A DNA stretch of 64,000 nucleotides from Brucella rhizosphaerae. Lineage in GTDB: Bacteria > Pseudomonadota > Alphaproteobacteria > Rhizobiales > Rhizobiaceae. Below are positions 26,779 through 35,613 of the stretch, in pieces (within the stretch, counting starts at the first letter, position 1; each line of letters begins with the position of its first letter). The notes under the pieces are model-generated. The model was not told the origin of the DNA and made no database searches. It was given only the letters and a program-made list of their open reading frames with translations. The translations under genes and the position numbers were made by a program. Where the stretch lies: contig NZ_NNRK01000011.1 of NCBI RefSeq assembly GCF_002252475.1, positions 62,001 through 126,000 on the forward strand, in the 5' to 3' direction.

Positions 26779-26889
26779 TTAGTCACACACCCGATCCCAA
26801 GCGTCAACTTGACTTGGGTTTTCAATAATCCAGTCCGTGCCCGCTTTTGCAATTGCTTCAATGCTGGGCGCACGAATTCCGTTCGCAAG
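26779..26889 (-). pseudogene. Possible C-terminal remnant of a substrate-binding protein
   Basis: In the 190-base gap upstream of the broken oxidase, one frame reads 36 residues (LANGIRAPSIEAIAKAGTDW, then IIENPSQVDAW) between a TAG at 26890-26892 and a TAA at 26779-26781. It has no start codon. The segment resembles the tail of osmoprotectant or amine-type periplasmic binding proteins. It is short, so chance cannot be ruled out. Together with the interrupted oxidase it hints at local gene decay. Confidence 0.25.
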
Positions 26890-26931
26890 CTAAAAGTGCC
26901 TATCGCTCTTTCTCAGTTTCATCGGTAAGAT

Positions 26932-27639
26932 TCAGGTTCTCCTGACGCTTGCGCCACTTAAAAACAGTTTCCATGCTTGATCGAAGTAGCGTTGTTGCTC
27001 GTCAAACGACGAGAATGTGCTTTCTCCCAACATCGTTGAAATCAGCGGCTTTATTGACGTTGCGTAAAGCAACTGGTCGGCTGTAAACAGAGGGTCCTCT
27101 TCGCTCAGCAAGCCGTCAGACTGGGCCTGTGCAACCAATGTTGTAAATCGTTTCATTATAGGATCTTGCGCGGAGGGAGTGGGTTTGATTGCCCCGGCAA
27201 CGACTGCTTCGCTTAACGCTACACGATTAAGAGCGATCATTTGCGGTCTTAGGTTGATGGCCAATAATGCGAATGCGTAACGCCGCAGCCGTTCGAGCGA
27301 CGTATCGGTAATCGCGAGCAGTCCATCCAGTTCGTTTATGACCTCAGATTGCAACCCTTGTATGAGATCTGCAAAGAGTGCGGCTTTGGAAGGATAACGG
27401 CGATAGATCGTATCCTTACCTGCACCACAGGATGCAGCGATCTGTTCCATTGACGTCGCGGCGAAGCCCTGCGCTGCGAATAGTCCGGCAGCGGTTTCAA
27501 GAATACGCCGATTAAGTTCTTCAACCGCTTGTTTGGATGGTCTTCCACCTCTGGATTTACCGATGTTGTCGCCGGCTTTCCCTTTCAGGGAGTTCGACGA
27601 AACAGATGCTTTTTCTAAAGCGCGCTGATGCTGGGCCAT
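26932..27639 (-). CDS. TetR family transcriptional regulator
   Basis: A 235-residue repressor-type protein. After a basic, flexible N-terminus the helix-turn-helix domain runs through RRILETAAGLFAAQGFAATS and MEQIAASCGAGKDTIYRRYP, followed by an all-helical ligand domain. It is divergent from the siderophore receptor gene, and a near-perfect palindrome lies between them, so it probably represses that promoter and its own. ATG 27639 with AAGG upstream is preferred; 27642 or 27705 are possible. The ligand is unknown. Confidence 0.85.
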   Translation of the reverse strand: MAQHQRALEKASVSSNSLKGKAGDNIGKSRGGRPSKQAVEELNRRILETAAGLFAAQGFAATSMEQIAASCGAGKDTIYRRYPSKAALFADLIQGLQSEVINELDGLLAITDTSLERLRRYAFALLAINLRPQMIALNRVALSEAVVAGAIKPTPSAQDPIMKRFTTLVAQAQSDGLLSEEDPLFTADQLLYATSIKPLISTMLGESTFSSFDEQQRYFDQAWKLFLSGASVRRT

Positions 27640-27758
27640 CATCCTGCCTTTTAAGGGTTGGTGATCTGCCTTACGGGCTAATCCATTGGAATACTTTATA
27701 TCCATTGAAAAACCAAACGCAACCGTACCGTTGCTGCGGCGCAACAGGAACTTTAATA

Positions 27759-27773
27759 TGAGTATAATAATCA
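27759..27773. promoter_or_regulatory. Iron-box-like TGA-N9-TCA overlapping a TATAAT
   Basis: TGA and TCA stand nine bases apart (27759-27761 and 27771-27773), matching the rhizobial iron-responsive operator bound by RirA. A TATAAT (27763-27768) lies inside, so binding would cover a -10 element reading toward the receptor gene. The motif is short and can occur by chance; the iron-uptake context raises its value. Confidence 0.45.
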
Positions 27774-27781
27774 TAAATTAT

Positions 27782-27803
27782 AACTGGACGATATCGTCCC
27801 GTT
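27782..27803. promoter_or_regulatory. TetR-type palindromic operator
   Basis: GGACGATATCGTCC (27786-27799) is a perfect 14-bp palindrome. Three more matched pairs (AAC and GTT) flank it after one mismatch on each side, giving 20 of 22 symmetric positions. It sits between the divergent TetR gene and the siderophore receptor, just downstream of the TATAAT, where a bound repressor would block transcription. Confidence 0.75.
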
Positions 27804-27852
27804 TTGATAGTTGGTGTTTGCACCTGCTAAACATGGGACTGGATTACGGGCG

Positions 27853-30000
27853 ATGGCAACTAAGATACGGCACGTCTTTCTTTTGACGACAACCAGTTTT
27901 CTGGCTCTGTCGAGCTGGTCTCTGGCACAGGAGCCAGCGATCAAACTGGAAACAGTTGTTGTCGAGAGGGAGATCAACTCTCCAGACAGCGGCGAGCGTA
28001 TCTTCGATCCAAAATCGCAGTCTGCGACAAAAACCAGCACTCCGGTTCTTGAAACTCCACAATCGGTGACGACGGTCACGCGCAAGCAGCTGGACGAGCA
28101 GAACCCGCAAACAGTTAGTGAGGCACTGCGTTATACAGCCGGTGTACTTTCTGACCGGGATTCCAATACGCGTTATGACTCGATCTTTCTGCGCGGATTT
28201 GGAGCTTTTGGCACAGCTACCAACTACGTCAACTATCTCGACGGACTGAAACTTCCGCGTGGTCAGGCCTTTGCCCAGACATCCATTGATCCTTATTTGC
28301 TTGATCGAGTTGATGTTATCAAGGGACCTTCGGCTTTGCTTTACGGTCAGATAAGCCCAGGTGGATTGGTCAATCAGGTCAGCCGGAAACCATCAGCAGA
28401 GCCATTCAACGAAGTTCGTATACAGGGTGGTACGAATAGTCGGATTCAAAGCGGGTTGACTTCGCGTGGACCTCTGACACAGGATGGCGCTTTGCAATAT
28501 GGCATCAGCATGATTGGTCGCCACTCTGGAACAGCATATGATGATGTAGACGAAGAACGCTTCGGCATAGCACCTTCTTTAAACTGGCAACCCGATGCAG
28601 ATACCACGTTCACAATTTCGGGATACTACCAGAAAGACCCGAAGGGTGGATATTTCAACTCGCTCTATCCGCGCTTTCTGGCACCCATCGCTTATCAAAA
28701 TTATCTTGATCGTCACCTCAATATTGGTGATCCCGATTTCGATTCTTTTGAGCGTGAGCAATATGGTATTGGTTATAGTCTGGAGCATCGTTTCAATGAT
28801 ACGCTGACGGTAAGATCAAACCTGAGATACTCGCATGTAGAGACAGATTTTCGATCACTGCAAATGTCGGCACCTATCGATGCCAATGGTTTAATATCTC
28901 GACACGCCCTTCGTTCAATTGAAAGCGCAGGGGGTCTTTCTTTTGATAATCAAGCACAGTTTGATTTTAAGACTGGAGCTATTGAACACAAGCTTCTAAC
29001 AGGAATCAATTATCAGAATTCCAAAAGCGACTGGGAATATCAGTTTGGATCAGCCCCACCGCTTGATGTTACAAATCCTGTGTATGGCTTGCCTATTGGA
29101 CCACTTACTCCAATTATCAATAGCGGCCAGAAACTGCGACAAACCGGCATTTATGCGCAGGACCAGTTAAGCTTCGGTGGGTTCAGGGCTGTATTGGGCG
29201 TTCGCCATGACTGGACCGAGCAGAACACAGACAATCGCCTGGCGGCGACGACATCAGACCAGTCAAGTGAAGCTACGAGCTACAGAGCGGGCTTACTTTA
29301 TTTGTTCGATAATGGCTTGGCACCTTATGCGAGTTACTCGACTTCATTTGAGCCGAATGTTGGTGTGGATTCGGGTGGAAATCCTTTTGTGCCGAGTAAG
29401 GCGCAGCAGTATGAGATTGGTTTGAAATATCAGCCTACAGGCTTCGACGCTCTTTTCACTGTTTCTGCATTTGATATCCGTCAGCAGGATGCTCTGGTGC
29501 CTGATACACTCGGCTTCAACGTGCAGGAAGGCGAGATCAGATCCCGTGGGTTGGAACTTGAAGCGCGAGGGAATTTGACGCCAGCTTTTGAGGTAGTTGG
29601 CGCTTTTACATTGCTCGATACAAAAGTCACAGAAACCATTGTTGCCGCCAATATAGACAAGCGACCACAAGCGGTGCCTGACTATTTTGGATCGGTATGG
29701 GGGAATTACACGTTTCTGGGTGGCGCACTTGAAGGATTGACTCTTGGTGGTGGCGTACGGTTTGTTGGCGCCAGTTATGCCGACAATGCCAATACAGTCA
29801 AAGCAGATGCATACACTCTCGTTGACGCCGCTTTACGATACGATTTCGGTGTAAAAACACCAAGTCTGAAAGGACTTGAAGGCACCCTCAACGTTACGAA
29901 CTTGTTTGATAAGGATTACTATTCAAGTTGCAGTTCTAACTTCTATTGCCAGTTTGGCAATGGTCGACAGGTTTTGGCCGGGCTGAACTATAAATGGTAA
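27853..30000 (+). CDS. TonB-dependent siderophore receptor
   Basis: A 715-residue outer-membrane receptor. The signal peptide covers about residues 1-26 (ending SWSLAQ). The plug domain has TPQSVTTVTRKQLDEQNPQTV and the siderophore-class DVIKGPSALLYGQISPGGLVN. The barrel ends with the C-terminal aromatic signature GLNYKW. FhuA/FcuA-like hydroxamate receptors share this layout, but the ligand cannot be told. ATG 27853 is preferred because the signal peptide starts there. Its end overlaps the binding-protein gene by seven bases. Probable control by iron and by the divergent TetR protein. Confidence 0.93.
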   Translation: MATKIRHVFLLTTTSFLALSSWSLAQEPAIKLETVVVEREINSPDSGERIFDPKSQSATKTSTPVLETPQSVTTVTRKQLDEQNPQTVSEALRYTAGVLSDRDSNTRYDSIFLRGFGAFGTATNYVNYLDGLKLPRGQAFAQTSIDPYLLDRVDVIKGPSALLYGQISPGGLVNQVSRKPSAEPFNEVRIQGGTNSRIQSGLTSRGPLTQDGALQYGISMIGRHSGTAYDDVDEERFGIAPSLNWQPDADTTFTISGYYQKDPKGGYFNSLYPRFLAPIAYQNYLDRHLNIGDPDFDSFEREQYGIGYSLEHRFNDTLTVRSNLRYSHVETDFRSLQMSAPIDANGLISRHALRSIESAGGLSFDNQAQFDFKTGAIEHKLLTGINYQNSKSDWEYQFGSAPPLDVTNPVYGLPIGPLTPIINSGQKLRQTGIYAQDQLSFGGFRAVLGVRHDWTEQNTDNRLAATTSDQSSEATSYRAGLLYLFDNGLAPYASYSTSFEPNVGVDSGGNPFVPSKAQQYEIGLKYQPTGFDALFTVSAFDIRQQDALVPDTLGFNVQEGEIRSRGLELEARGNLTPAFEVVGAFTLLDTKVTETIVAANIDKRPQAVPDYFGSVWGNYTFLGGALEGLTLGGGVRFVGASYADNANTVKADAYTLVDAALRYDFGVKTPSLKGLEGTLNVTNLFDKDYYSSCSSNFYCQFGNGRQVLAGLNYKW

Positions 30001-31133
30001 AACCGACACGTATAGACAGGCGCACCTTTTGTGGTGCGCTTCTTTTGGGAGGGCTGATAGCCAGCTCGCCGACCTCGGCTACTATACAGCGGACCGTCAC
30101 GGATATGGCTGGTCGCAAAGTGCAGCTATCCGGGGTTCCGAAGCGAATTATTCTGCTGGAAGCAAGAGACATTGTCAGCATGGCACTCATCCATCCTGAT
30201 CCTGCATCGTTGGTTGTGGGATGGGCAGCTGTCGATCGTATCGATAGTGGTGCCTTGCAGCAGAGCTTTGAAAAAGGCAGACGGATCGAAATCGTGGGTA
30301 AACAGACCCCGGATACGATTTCAATTGAAGGCCTGATCAGCTTGTCCCCTGATCTTGTGGTTGCCACGTCGTTTATGGCACCTTTGGTGGATGATGATCT
30401 GCTGGTGCAACGTCTGGAACGTGCAGGGATACCCGTCATATTCAGTGATCTTTCCAGCAATACGACAACTGATAAGAACGCAAAGACCGACACAATTCTC
30501 GACATGCACAGACAAATGACGATGTGGGGAGAGGTGCTCAACGCAAACGAGAGAGTTTCAGCTTTTATAAGCTTCTTTGATGCACACCTGAAGGATGTCC
30601 TTAGGCGTTTAAACGGTGCTCAGTCGGTAACCACATATCTTGAAGTTCAGTCTACTGTTGATGATTGTTGCTGGGCGGCGGGAACAAAAATTTGGGGCGA
30701 GCTTTTAAAGCTTGCGGGTGGAAAGACTTTGCCTGACGTCACAGCACCCTGGTTTCAGAAACTTCAGCTCGAATACCTGCTATCTACACCCAATGACGTT
30801 TATATTGCTTCAGGTGGTGGCTGGGATGCTGGTGGGCGTCCGGCAATCGGGCCGGGCCTTGATAGTGCCAAGGGTCGTGAAGGTTTGCGTCGGCTCACCG
30901 AAAGAACGGGATTTGATCAGATTCCAAGCGTCAGGAATGGAAAGGTTCACGGCATCTGGACTGGTCTCATAGCCATATCACCGCTTAATATAGTCTTCAT
31001 CGAGGTGGTTGCAAAGTGGCTGCATCCCGAACTCTGCGGAGACTTGGATCCTGCGGCCACGTTAGCCGAAATCAATCATAATTTTCTGAGCACTCCAATC
31101 GATGGGCCGCTTTGGGTCTCGTTGCAGGAGTGA
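29994..31133 (+). CDS. Iron-siderophore ABC transporter substrate-binding protein
   Basis: A 379-residue periplasmic binding protein of the FepB/FhuD type. The N-terminus has a twin-arginine-like sequence (RIDRRTFCGALLLGGLIAS). VTDMAGRKVQLSGVPKRIIL is the classic opening of the class III binding fold, and SLSPDLVVATSF follows. It should receive the siderophore from the receptor encoded upstream and deliver it to an inner-membrane permease. No permease or ATPase gene is nearby, so these must lie elsewhere. Confidence 0.87.
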   Translation: MVKPTRIDRRTFCGALLLGGLIASSPTSATIQRTVTDMAGRKVQLSGVPKRIILLEARDIVSMALIHPDPASLVVGWAAVDRIDSGALQQSFEKGRRIEIVGKQTPDTISIEGLISLSPDLVVATSFMAPLVDDDLLVQRLERAGIPVIFSDLSSNTTTDKNAKTDTILDMHRQMTMWGEVLNANERVSAFISFFDAHLKDVLRRLNGAQSVTTYLEVQSTVDDCCWAAGTKIWGELLKLAGGKTLPDVTAPWFQKLQLEYLLSTPNDVYIASGGGWDAGGRPAIGPGLDSAKGREGLRRLTERTGFDQIPSVRNGKVHGIWTGLIAISPLNIVFIEVVAKWLHPELCGDLDPAATLAEINHNFLSTPIDGPLWVSLQE

Positions 31134-31136
31134 CAG

Positions 31137-32264
31137 ATGATGCCCCAAAAGCCAACGAAGCGTACCTACTCGGCAGTTGCCGAAATCGATTTTCCAAAGA
31201 TTGAGCAGTTTCTGACGCCGATCCTAACGTCGATTGCTACACATGATATGAATGTGGTTCCAGAGGCACAGGGCTACAAAGTGTCGTCGCCGTTTGGAAA
31301 TGCGCGACTTTTTGTGGAGGATGGTCGTCTTAAGCTCGCTGTTGAGACCGAAACTTCGCAGGCGCTTAATCGACTGAAGCATGCTCTTGTCGGACCTATT
31401 TCATTTATCGCGGCCAGTGAAAGGCTTAAAATTGAATGGGTTGGAGATGAAACCGGTTACACTTTACTGGAAGACTTGCGTATTCTGCGAGTGAAAAGTG
31501 TCAGGCATCTGAACCCGAAAATGCTGCGAATTGTTTTTACTGGTGAGGGTCTGGAGCATTTTGATCGCAACGACCAAATTCACTGCAGGTTGATATTTCA
31601 ACCGAAAGATGTCGTCTTGCCGGAATGGCCCGTACTAGATGATCGGGGCCATATCATCTGGCCTCAACAGCGGAAGCTGACCACACGCGTTTATACCATT
31701 CGTGCGATCGACAGCGTGCATGGTGAAATCACGATCGACTTCGCACTACATTGCAATGCAGGTCCTGCAACCCAATGGGCCATCGATGCTTCTGAGGGTG
31801 ATATGGTGGGTATCGTGGGTCCCGCCGCCGATGGCTTCAAGTGGGCGCGATTTTATGTTCTGATGGGGGATGAAACGGGATTACCCGGCATCGCACGTAT
31901 CCTTGAAACATTGGATGAGCATGCAACAGGTATAGGTTTTATTGAAATGGATGGGCCTTCCGGGATTCAGACATTAAAGAAGCCGTCTGGCTTTGAAGTG
32001 AATTGGCTTTTTCGCGGGGAGGCAGCGGCTGGGACAACAACACTCCTCCCTAAAGCATTGGCATCAGTCAATTGGCCAGCTGATCTCGATGAAGTGTTTT
32101 TCTGGGGTGGCTGTGAACACAGCGCCTTTCGAGCGATACATCAGTATTTACGCTATGAGTTGAAACTTCCCCGCGCTAATCAGGTGCTATACTCACACTG
32201 GCATCGTTCGCTGAACGAAGAACAGATCGTAGAAATTGGTGGCGAGGCATATCTTCCAGAGTGA
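31137..32264 (+). CDS. Siderophore-interacting protein with N-terminal DUF2218 domain
   Basis: A 375-residue cytoplasmic flavoprotein fusion. Residues 1-100 look like DUF2218 (TYSAVAEIDFPKIEQFLTPI, LAVETETSQALNRLK). The rest is a ViuB/SIP ferric-siderophore reductase, with RVYTIRAID (FAD-binding RxYTxR pattern), HCNAGPATQWA, DETGLPGIARIL and a C-terminal FFWGGCEHSAFRAIHQYLR. It should release iron by reducing the imported complex. AGGAG lies six bases before ATG 31137. It is the third gene of the receptor operon. Confidence 0.88.
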   Translation: MMPQKPTKRTYSAVAEIDFPKIEQFLTPILTSIATHDMNVVPEAQGYKVSSPFGNARLFVEDGRLKLAVETETSQALNRLKHALVGPISFIAASERLKIEWVGDETGYTLLEDLRILRVKSVRHLNPKMLRIVFTGEGLEHFDRNDQIHCRLIFQPKDVVLPEWPVLDDRGHIIWPQQRKLTTRVYTIRAIDSVHGEITIDFALHCNAGPATQWAIDASEGDMVGIVGPAADGFKWARFYVLMGDETGLPGIARILETLDEHATGIGFIEMDGPSGIQTLKKPSGFEVNWLFRGEAAAGTTTLLPKALASVNWPADLDEVFFWGGCEHSAFRAIHQYLRYELKLPRANQVLYSHWHRSLNEEQIVEIGGEAYLPE

Positions 32265-32277
32265 GCACACCTTTTTG

Positions 32278-32307
32278 TATCCATTCGCCTCTGAGGGCGA
32301 ATGGATA
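32278..32307. terminator. Strong hairpin, probable bidirectional terminator
   Basis: TATCCATTCGCC (32278-32289) and GGCGAATGGATA (32296-32307) form a perfect 12-bp stem with a six-base loop, between the converging SIP and RidA genes. A CTTTTTG run precedes it and TGTGTTT follows, so the U-tract is modest on the plus strand. Confidence 0.7.
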
Positions 32308-32335
32308 TGTGTTTAGCCAAATCGATGCTTTGCTC

Positions 32336-32680
32336 TTACTTGTGCGCAGAAACGACGATCTCAATAAGTGTGTCACCCCCGAGATCAGCGACGCCAACCG
32401 TTGCACGGGTTGGGAGAGCTTCCGGACCAACCCATGCCTTCCAGACGGCGTCCATTTCGGGCTTCTTTTCGAGGTTTGTAACGAATACGGTCGCGGTCAA
32501 AAGTCTGGTTTTATCTGTCCCTGCTTCCGCCAGATATTGATCGATCTTTGTCAGTATCTCCCGGGTCTGCCCAGCCATATCGAGACTTTCGTCATCGCAG
32601 GTGGTGCCACCAACATAAACAATGCCATTGTGCTCGACAACGCGATGCATAATTGGTGTGCGTAGATAACGTTCAGTCAT
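32336..32680 (-). CDS. RidA family protein (reactive imine/enamine deaminase)
   Basis: A 114-residue RidA/YjgF trimer-forming protein. NGIVYVGGTTC, TREILTKIDQYLAEAGTDKT and PTRATVGVADLGGDTLIEIVV are family sequence; the arginine in LPTRATVG is the conserved ligand-binding residue. RidA hydrolyses imines made by PLP or FAD amine-oxidising enzymes. It follows a three-subunit FAD oxidase in the same transcript, so it probably clears the imine product. ATG 32680 has AAGGA seven bases upstream; the longer open frame lies in the neighbouring gene. Confidence 0.9.
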   Translation of the reverse strand: MTERYLRTPIMHRVVEHNGIVYVGGTTCDDESLDMAGQTREILTKIDQYLAEAGTDKTRLLTATVFVTNLEKKPEMDAVWKAWVGPEALPTRATVGVADLGGDTLIEIVVSAHK

Positions 32681-32702
32681 TTCCAGGTCCTTTCGTTGGA
32701 AG

Positions 32703-34181
32703 TTACAGTTCGCCCGGATTTTCACCGGTGACGGCAAAAATGGCGTCCTTGGTATGAGGAAGTGCAGCGATCTCATGCAGAGGCACAGGTTTGACCGGCA
32801 TACGCAGGCGATATGTACCCACGGCCTCAGGAGCGCGCTGCTGAGTATCAGCCAGTATTTCAGTGATGGTTGAGGAACACATGCGGCCCTGACATGGCCC
32901 CATGCCGCACCGCAACATTGTTTTGAGCTGGTTGGGTCCGACGACATTAAGCGCTGCGGCATCACGAACTTGGCCTGCGGTTATTTCTTCGCAGCGGCAA
33001 ACTACGGTAGCGCGGTTCGTCGGTGCCCGAAATGAAAGGCTCGGTTGATAAAGTGTATCAATGAAACTCCGCCCGCGCGTAAGCTTCCGTCGGTGGCGCT
33101 GTAGTGCGGAGAGGGTGAGGTCAATTTCTGCAGTTTTGTCAGTCAGAAGCTCACGACAAATGGTGAGAGCCGCAATGCGTCCCGAAACTTCAGCTACAAG
33201 TGCGCCTCCGATACCACTGCCATCACCCGCCACAAAAACTGCTTGAAGAGAAGAGCGGCCATACTGATCGATTTGGGGTTGAAAACATCTCTGCTGCTCA
33301 TTCCATATCAGTTCACATCCGGTCGCATTGCTGAGATTGTTATTGGGAATGACGCCCTGATGGAGAAAGATGCTGTCGATATCGATCTCTTGTGTTGAAC
33401 CTTTGGTGGTAAACCGAACAGTTCTCGCTTTATCGACACCCAGTATCTCAATTGTCTCTACACTCGAATGAATAGGGACGGAGCGTCGAACCTTGTTGAG
33501 CAGCGACAGACCCTTGATGGCATATGCTGACATCAGGAACGAAGGCAGATGAGAAATTGCCTTCATCCAGTTTGCACGCGGGGTGGTGTCGAGGATGGCC
33601 GCAATGGTCCCGCCAGCTTCAAGCACCTGAGCGGCGAAAAGATAAAGCAGGGGTCCTGTACCCGCTAAAACGACCCTGCCGTCAGGCACAAGTCCTGACG
33701 ATTTTAGTGCAATCTGTGCAGCACCAATTGTCATAACGCCGGGGAGCGTCCATCCGGCAACAGGCATCGGACGTTCAATCGCGCCCGTAGCGAAGATCAC
33801 GCGCCCGGCTCGGATAACACGACTTTTACCGGCCTTGGAGATGCGTAGTTCCACTGGTGCGGTCTTGTCTTGTTCCTGCTGTTCTACACTCCACACCAAG
33901 GCTTGCCCGACATAAGATGCATCGCTTGCCAGAAAGGCATTCAGAATGTCTGTGCCGTGCCAATAATCTTCGCCCAGAAATGCACGTTTTGAAGGTGTGT
34001 TTGTCTCAATCCCACGGTAGATCTGCCCACCTGCCGCAGGATTTTCGTCAAAGAGAATTGTTCGAACACCTCGAGCGGACGCTTCTGTAGCCGCTGCCAT
34101 GCCCGCAGGTCCGGCGCCCACAATAGCCACATCGTAGAACGGATCAGTACCGTATATATCGGCAATTTTGTTGAGCGCCAT
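32703..34181 (-). CDS. FAD/NAD(P)-dependent oxidoreductase, opine/hydroxyproline oxidase alpha subunit-like (OoxA/HcnB)
   Basis: A 492-residue flavoprotein. The FAD loop VAIVGAGPAGMAAATEASARG starts at about residue 18, the second nucleotide loop is VVLAGTGPLLYLFAAQ, and AVFVAGDGSGIGGALVAEVSG closes the FAD site. The C-terminus holds a BFD-like iron-sulfur segment with CRCEEITAGQV and CGMGPCQGRMC. This is the A-subunit layout of octopine/nopaline oxidase, hydroxyproline dehydrogenase and HCN synthase. It probably forms a complex with the 2Fe-2S protein and the DAO-like subunit encoded upstream. Confidence 0.88.
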   Translation of the reverse strand: MALNKIADIYGTDPFYDVAIVGAGPAGMAAATEASARGVRTILFDENPAAGGQIYRGIETNTPSKRAFLGEDYWHGTDILNAFLASDASYVGQALVWSVEQQEQDKTAPVELRISKAGKSRVIRAGRVIFATGAIERPMPVAGWTLPGVMTIGAAQIALKSSGLVPDGRVVLAGTGPLLYLFAAQVLEAGGTIAAILDTTPRANWMKAISHLPSFLMSAYAIKGLSLLNKVRRSVPIHSSVETIEILGVDKARTVRFTTKGSTQEIDIDSIFLHQGVIPNNNLSNATGCELIWNEQQRCFQPQIDQYGRSSLQAVFVAGDGSGIGGALVAEVSGRIAALTICRELLTDKTAEIDLTLSALQRHRRKLTRGRSFIDTLYQPSLSFRAPTNRATVVCRCEEITAGQVRDAAALNVVGPNQLKTMLRCGMGPCQGRMCSSTITEILADTQQRAPEAVGTYRLRMPVKPVPLHEIAALPHTKDAIFAVTGENPGEL

Positions 34182-34183
34182 CT

Positions 34184-34483
34184 TCAGAAGCCCTCATCAG
34201 TTTTGCGCGCGCCCGTCTGTGACGAGATACGCATGCCGTCACGGACCACAGTCATGCAGGCCTGTCGGTTTTCAACGCCGTCAACTTTCACCAAACACTC
34301 GAAACAGACGCCCATCAAGCAGTAGGGCGCCCGGGCCTGATTACCCACCACGCTTTTACGCAGGGTGTTAATTCCTTCTGCCAGAAGTGCCGCTGCTACC
34401 GTCTGTCCCGCACCGACCTCATAAGGCAATCCATCAAATATGATAGCAACTGTATCGACTGGCTTCTCAGTTTGTCTGAACAT
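34184..34483 (-). CDS. Small 2Fe-2S ferredoxin-like oxidase subunit (HcnA-like)
   Basis: A 99-residue protein with a plant-type ferredoxin fold. VAAALLAEGINTLRKSV precedes the cluster-binding cysteines in APYCLMGVCFECLVKVDG, with a further cysteine in RQACMT. It should pass electrons within the heterotrimeric amine oxidase. ATG 34483 has AGGAGG four bases upstream. It overlaps the upstream DAO-like gene by 17 bases and ends two bases before the OoxA-like gene, consistent with equal subunit supply. Confidence 0.88.
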   Translation of the reverse strand: MFRQTEKPVDTVAIIFDGLPYEVGAGQTVAAALLAEGINTLRKSVVGNQARAPYCLMGVCFECLVKVDGVENRQACMTVVRDGMRISSQTGARKTDEGF

Positions 34484-35588
34484 GAAACCTCCTCGCTGAA
34501 AAAGCATTGTCAGCCAGATTGCCTTTTTGAGCTGCGATTTGATCGGCAATGATGAGGGCATGGTTTGACGCAAGCGTCACGCCTGAGTGACACATGGAGA
34601 CATAAGCACCAGGAAATTTTTCTGATTGTTGGTAGATAGGCAAACCATCGGGTGTCTTCACACGAAATCCTGCCCAACTCCGGATGACATTAACACTGCC
34701 AAGACATGGGAAAGTTCGTATCGCGCGGTCAGCCAGCACGGCGCTGATGTCCTGATTTGTTGTTATACTGTCAGTGTGGGTTTCCTGACTGTCGCCAATC
34801 ATCACTCCTCCTTCGTCGGCCTGGCGGAGTGTGGCAGACGTATAAGGAAAGAATGGCGCACATTTTTCTGTAACGAGAATCTGGCCTTTGCTGCGGGTGG
34901 TTGGCGCGTTAATGCCGACCATTTGTGCGAGCCTGCTATTGCCTGTTCCGGCTGCCAGTATCGTACGTTGCGCGAATACTTCTCCCCAGGCACCTTTGAT
35001 CAGAAAGCCGCTCGACTGCGGGATGATTTCAGTCACCTCACAATGTGGTTCATAAAGCGCACCCAGATTGATCATTCCGGTATGAAGGGCGCGCAACAGC
35101 CGAAGTGAATTCACATCACCATCTAACGGTGAATAGACGGAGCCGACCACTGCGCGTCCGATTGCGGGCACCATTTTTGCGGTTTCGCTGTGGCCTAACA
35201 CGCTATGCGTTGCTGCATCCTTGCCCAATTCGTGCGCGACCGTCTCCGTGTCGGCTTTTGCATTTTCCAACTCGGTATCAGTAAGCGCAAATGTAAATGC
35301 ACCACGCTGTCTCAGAGCTACATCAATGCCTGATGTTTCTTTGAGCTCTGCTGCAAACTGTGGCCAGAGCCGCGCGGCCTTCATCGTCCAGCGCGCGTAA
35401 TGCGGTGCTCCAAGTCCTTTGCCCTGAACCCAGATCAACGCGAAATTGGCGCGAGAGGCACGCAGTGAGAGATCTTCGCCATCAAGTAACAACGGGCGTT
35501 GGCCTGAGCGAGCCAAACCCCATGCGAGAGCCGAGCCGACAAGGCCAGCTCCAATAATGACAAGATCCTGATCGGGGAGTCTGCGCAT
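34467..35588 (-). CDS. FAD-dependent oxidoreductase, opine/hydroxyproline oxidase beta subunit-like (OoxB/DAO family)
   Basis: A 373-residue D-amino-acid-oxidase-fold flavoprotein. The FAD loop is VIIGAGLVGSALAWGLARSG at the N-terminus; the substrate domain includes YSPLDGDVNSLRLLRAL; the C-terminal DGLPIYQQS and SMCHSGVTLASNHALIIADQI close the FAD site. It resembles the catalytic subunit of opine oxidases and D-hydroxyproline dehydrogenases, which oxidise a secondary or primary amine. The substrate is unknown; the adjacent importer suggests an opine or basic amino-acid derivative. Confidence 0.87.
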   Translation of the reverse strand: MRRLPDQDLVIIGAGLVGSALAWGLARSGQRPLLLDGEDLSLRASRANFALIWVQGKGLGAPHYARWTMKAARLWPQFAAELKETSGIDVALRQRGAFTFALTDTELENAKADTETVAHELGKDAATHSVLGHSETAKMVPAIGRAVVGSVYSPLDGDVNSLRLLRALHTGMINLGALYEPHCEVTEIIPQSSGFLIKGAWGEVFAQRTILAAGTGNSRLAQMVGINAPTTRSKGQILVTEKCAPFFPYTSATLRQADEGGVMIGDSQETHTDSITTNQDISAVLADRAIRTFPCLGSVNVIRSWAGFRVKTPDGLPIYQQSEKFPGAYVSMCHSGVTLASNHALIIADQIAAQKGNLADNAFSARRFHVQTN

Positions 35589-35613
35589 GTTTTCAGTCCA
35601 TATGCCTGCAGAT

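Noticed and set aside
32681..32965. N-terminal extension of the RidA gene
   Set aside because: It lies out of frame inside the OoxA-like gene, and RidA proteins start at ATG 32680 with a good ribosome-binding site.
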